Assembly (NCBI GenBank): GCA_020722685.1
Contig: DYKH01000241.1
Location: 1-6,901, forward strand
DNA from: Caldithrix sp.
GTDB lineage: Bacteria > KSB1 > UBA2214 > DYKH01
Length of the DNA: 6,901 nucleotides
Direction: 5' to 3'
The notes beneath the pieces are model-generated. The model worked only from the letters and a program-made list of their open reading frames with translations. It was not told the DNA's origin and made no database searches. The translations under genes were made by a program, and so were the position numbers. Shown piece after piece: positions 5,745-6,901 of the stretch (its first letter is position 1; every line of letters starts with the position of its first letter).

Positions 5745-6773
5745 ATGGAAAAACTAAAAGCCGTAATGATTGTCGCTAATGCGCTGGTCCCTCACGATAT
5801 CGATGATTACAGAAAAATCGGCGTCGACTTTATCACCATTCCCTGCGAATCCGAAGAGGAGATAGCCAGTGCAACAGGAGATGCCGATTTTGTTGTTACG
5901 ATGATGAAACCTGTTACACGTAAAGTCATAAGTAACATGGAAAAATGCAGGATGATCTACAACCTTGGGACCGGCTATGAGGCCATCGATCTTGATGCAG
6001 CAACCGATCACGCCATTTGCGTTTCTTACCCCGGAGATTATTGTTCATTGGAGGTAGCGGAACACGCGATGGGGTTGGTTCTTGATTGTGCACGGAAGAT
6101 ATCTCGCCTGGATAGAGCGGTTCGTGCCGGTAAGTGGGATTCTTATGAAAAGAAGGAAATCAGGACCCAGATTATGCCCCCCATGTTCCAGTTAAGGGGA
6201 CAGACTTTGGGGCTTATTGGGTTCGGCCGGATTGCGCAAAACATTGTCCCGATGGCAAAAGGGTTTGGCATGCTTGTTATGGCTTATGATCCGTACGTTT
6301 CGTTGGAGGTATTTGAAAAACTGGGCGTCGAAAAGGTGACATTGAATTATCTCATAGAAAAATCTGATTTTATCTCTATTCATGCAGCATTTACCCCGGA
6401 TTCCAAAGACATGTTTAACTCAGAGCGGTTTAAAAGGATGAAAAAGACAGCCTATCTAATTAACTGCGCCCGGGGTGAGTTCGTAGACGAAAAGGCGCTT
6501 TACGATGCCGTAAGTAAAGGAGAAATTGCCGGCGCGGCACTCGATGTACTCAAGAAGGAACAGGTAGGTGCGGATAATCCGCTGCTTGAACTTGAAAGTG
6601 TTACCATAACACCGCACGCCGCCTACTATTCCGTGACATCACGCAAAAAATACATGCGCAGGCCCTTTGAAGAAATTTCGCGGATAACGAGGTCGGTATG
6701 GCCGCAGTATCTAATTAATACAGCAGTAAAAGAAGCCTATGTTGCAAAATGGGGGCCGATGCGCGACGAATAG
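5745..6773 (+). CDS. D-isomer-specific 2-hydroxyacid dehydrogenase (CtBP/phosphoglycerate dehydrogenase-like)
   Basis: This 342-aa cytoplasmic enzyme should interconvert a D-2-hydroxy acid and a 2-oxo acid with NAD(H). The catalytic-domain N-terminus includes NLGTGYEAIDLDAAT (73-87) and SYPGDYCSLEVAEHAM (94-109). The Rossmann core follows with LRGQTLGLIGFGRIA (150-164), GxGxxA type, and YDPYV (181-185), whose Asp182 favours NAD. The active-site trio is present with normal spacing: Arg243 in NCARGEFVDE, Glu272 and His291 in TPHAA. The pattern NLGTGYE...PGDYC...DRAVRAGKW...YDPYV is that of bacterial CtBP-like dehydrogenases rather than serine-pathway SerA, and there is no ACT domain. The ATG at 5745 follows an in-frame stop at 5733 and a TAAGG 7 bases upstream, so the start is secure. 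It is divergent from tctC and about 61 bp before a ferredoxin-dependent 2-oxoacid oxidoreductase gene that could use its 2-oxo product. The exact substrate is unknown. Confidence 0.92.
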   Translation: MEKLKAVMIVANALVPHDIDDYRKIGVDFITIPCESEEEIASATGDADFVVTMMKPVTRKVISNMEKCRMIYNLGTGYEAIDLDAATDHAICVSYPGDYCSLEVAEHAMGLVLDCARKISRLDRAVRAGKWDSYEKKEIRTQIMPPMFQLRGQTLGLIGFGRIAQNIVPMAKGFGMLVMAYDPYVSLEVFEKLGVEKVTLNYLIEKSDFISIHAAFTPDSKDMFNSERFKRMKKTAYLINCARGEFVDEKALYDAVSKGEIAGAALDVLKKEQVGADNPLLELESVTITPHAAYYSVTSRKKYMRRPFEEISRITRSVWPQYLINTAVKEAYVAKWGPMRDE

Positions 6774-6834
6774 ATCAAAGACCTGATTGATATTTCAGGC
6801 GGTGGCATACTTTTTTCAGAAAGGGTAGCGAATT

Positions 6835-6901
6835 TTGGAAATGGAGGCGAGGCTTTTGCAGGGCAACCAGGCCATGGTGGAGGGGGCGTTTTACGCCGGA
6901 G
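6835..6901 (+). CDS. 2-oxoacid:ferredoxin oxidoreductase alpha subunit, N-terminal fragment cut by window edge
   Basis: Only about 22 codons are visible. From the ATG at 6841 they read MEARLLQGNQAMVEGAFYAG, the well-known start of KorA/VorB-type alpha subunits (consensus LLxGNEAxxEGAxxAG), which pair with a TPP-binding beta subunit to turn a 2-oxo acid plus CoA into acyl-CoA, CO2 and reduced ferredoxin. An in-frame TTG at 6835 is the better-placed start, with AAAGGG ending 9 bases before it; the ATG at 6841 is 15 bases away. An in-frame TAG at 6826 rules out anything longer. It follows the 2-hydroxyacid dehydrogenase gene on the same strand, probably in one transcript. The left edge of the window carries a decayed copy of the same kind of gene. 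The fragment looks intact as far as it goes, but the rest is outside the window. Confidence 0.75.
   Translation, partial: MEMEARLLQGNQAMVEGAFYAG

Noticed and set aside
6782..6816. Possible terminator after the 2-hydroxyacid dehydrogenase gene (CCTGA/TCAGG hairpin and later T-run)
   Set aside because: The stem has only 5 pairs with an 8-base loop, and the T-run starts about 11 bases after it. Continued transcription into the oxidoreductase gene is more likely.

Overview
The window reads as part of a catabolic gene cluster from an anaerobic bacterium. The base composition is moderate and the genes use mixed codons. A 2-oxoacid:ferredoxin oxidoreductase gene begins at the right edge and a decayed relative of it lies at the left edge, which points to an anaerobe. 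A Desulfobacterota/Deltaproteobacteria-type or other syntrophic sediment bacterium is my best guess, but nothing in the window fixes the taxon.

Layout. Positions 1-262 (+) hold a decayed remnant of a 2-oxoacid:ferredoxin oxidoreductase alpha subunit (KorA/VorB/PorA type), with an internal stop and lost motifs. From 5223 leftwards to 264, five genes lie on the minus strand in the order tctC (periplasmic binding protein), tctB (small membrane subunit), tctA (large permease), a beta-keto acid cleavage enzyme (BKACE, DUF849) and a 3-hydroxyacyl-CoA dehydrogenase-family enzyme. tctB and tctA overlap and tctC-tctB are 6 bp apart. The BKACE gene follows tctA after 97 bp and the dehydrogenase follows BKACE after 169 bp, with no convincing terminator between them, so one transcript is likely. 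A 521-bp gene-free region (5224-5744) separates this set from a divergent plus-strand gene. That gene encodes a D-isomer-specific 2-hydroxyacid dehydrogenase of the CtBP/phosphoglycerate dehydrogenase-like type (5745-6773). After about 61 bp an apparently intact KorA-type gene starts and runs off the window.

How the genes may work together (inference). The leftward set resembles an uptake-plus-cleavage module. TctCBA would import an organic acid. The 3-hydroxyacyl-CoA dehydrogenase homologue would oxidise a 3-hydroxy acid or thioester to the 3-keto form. BKACE would then condense the 3-keto acid with acetyl-CoA and release acetoacetate and a new acyl-CoA. The rightward pair could turn a 2-hydroxy acid into a 2-oxo acid and then, through the ferredoxin-linked oxidoreductase, into an acyl-CoA with reduced ferredoxin. 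The substrate cannot be read from the sequence. The BKACE carries Trp where the lysine-fermentation enzyme Kce has its substrate-amine-binding Glu, which argues against 3-keto-5-aminohexanoate. No regulator gene, RNA gene, CRISPR array or complete mobile element is visible.
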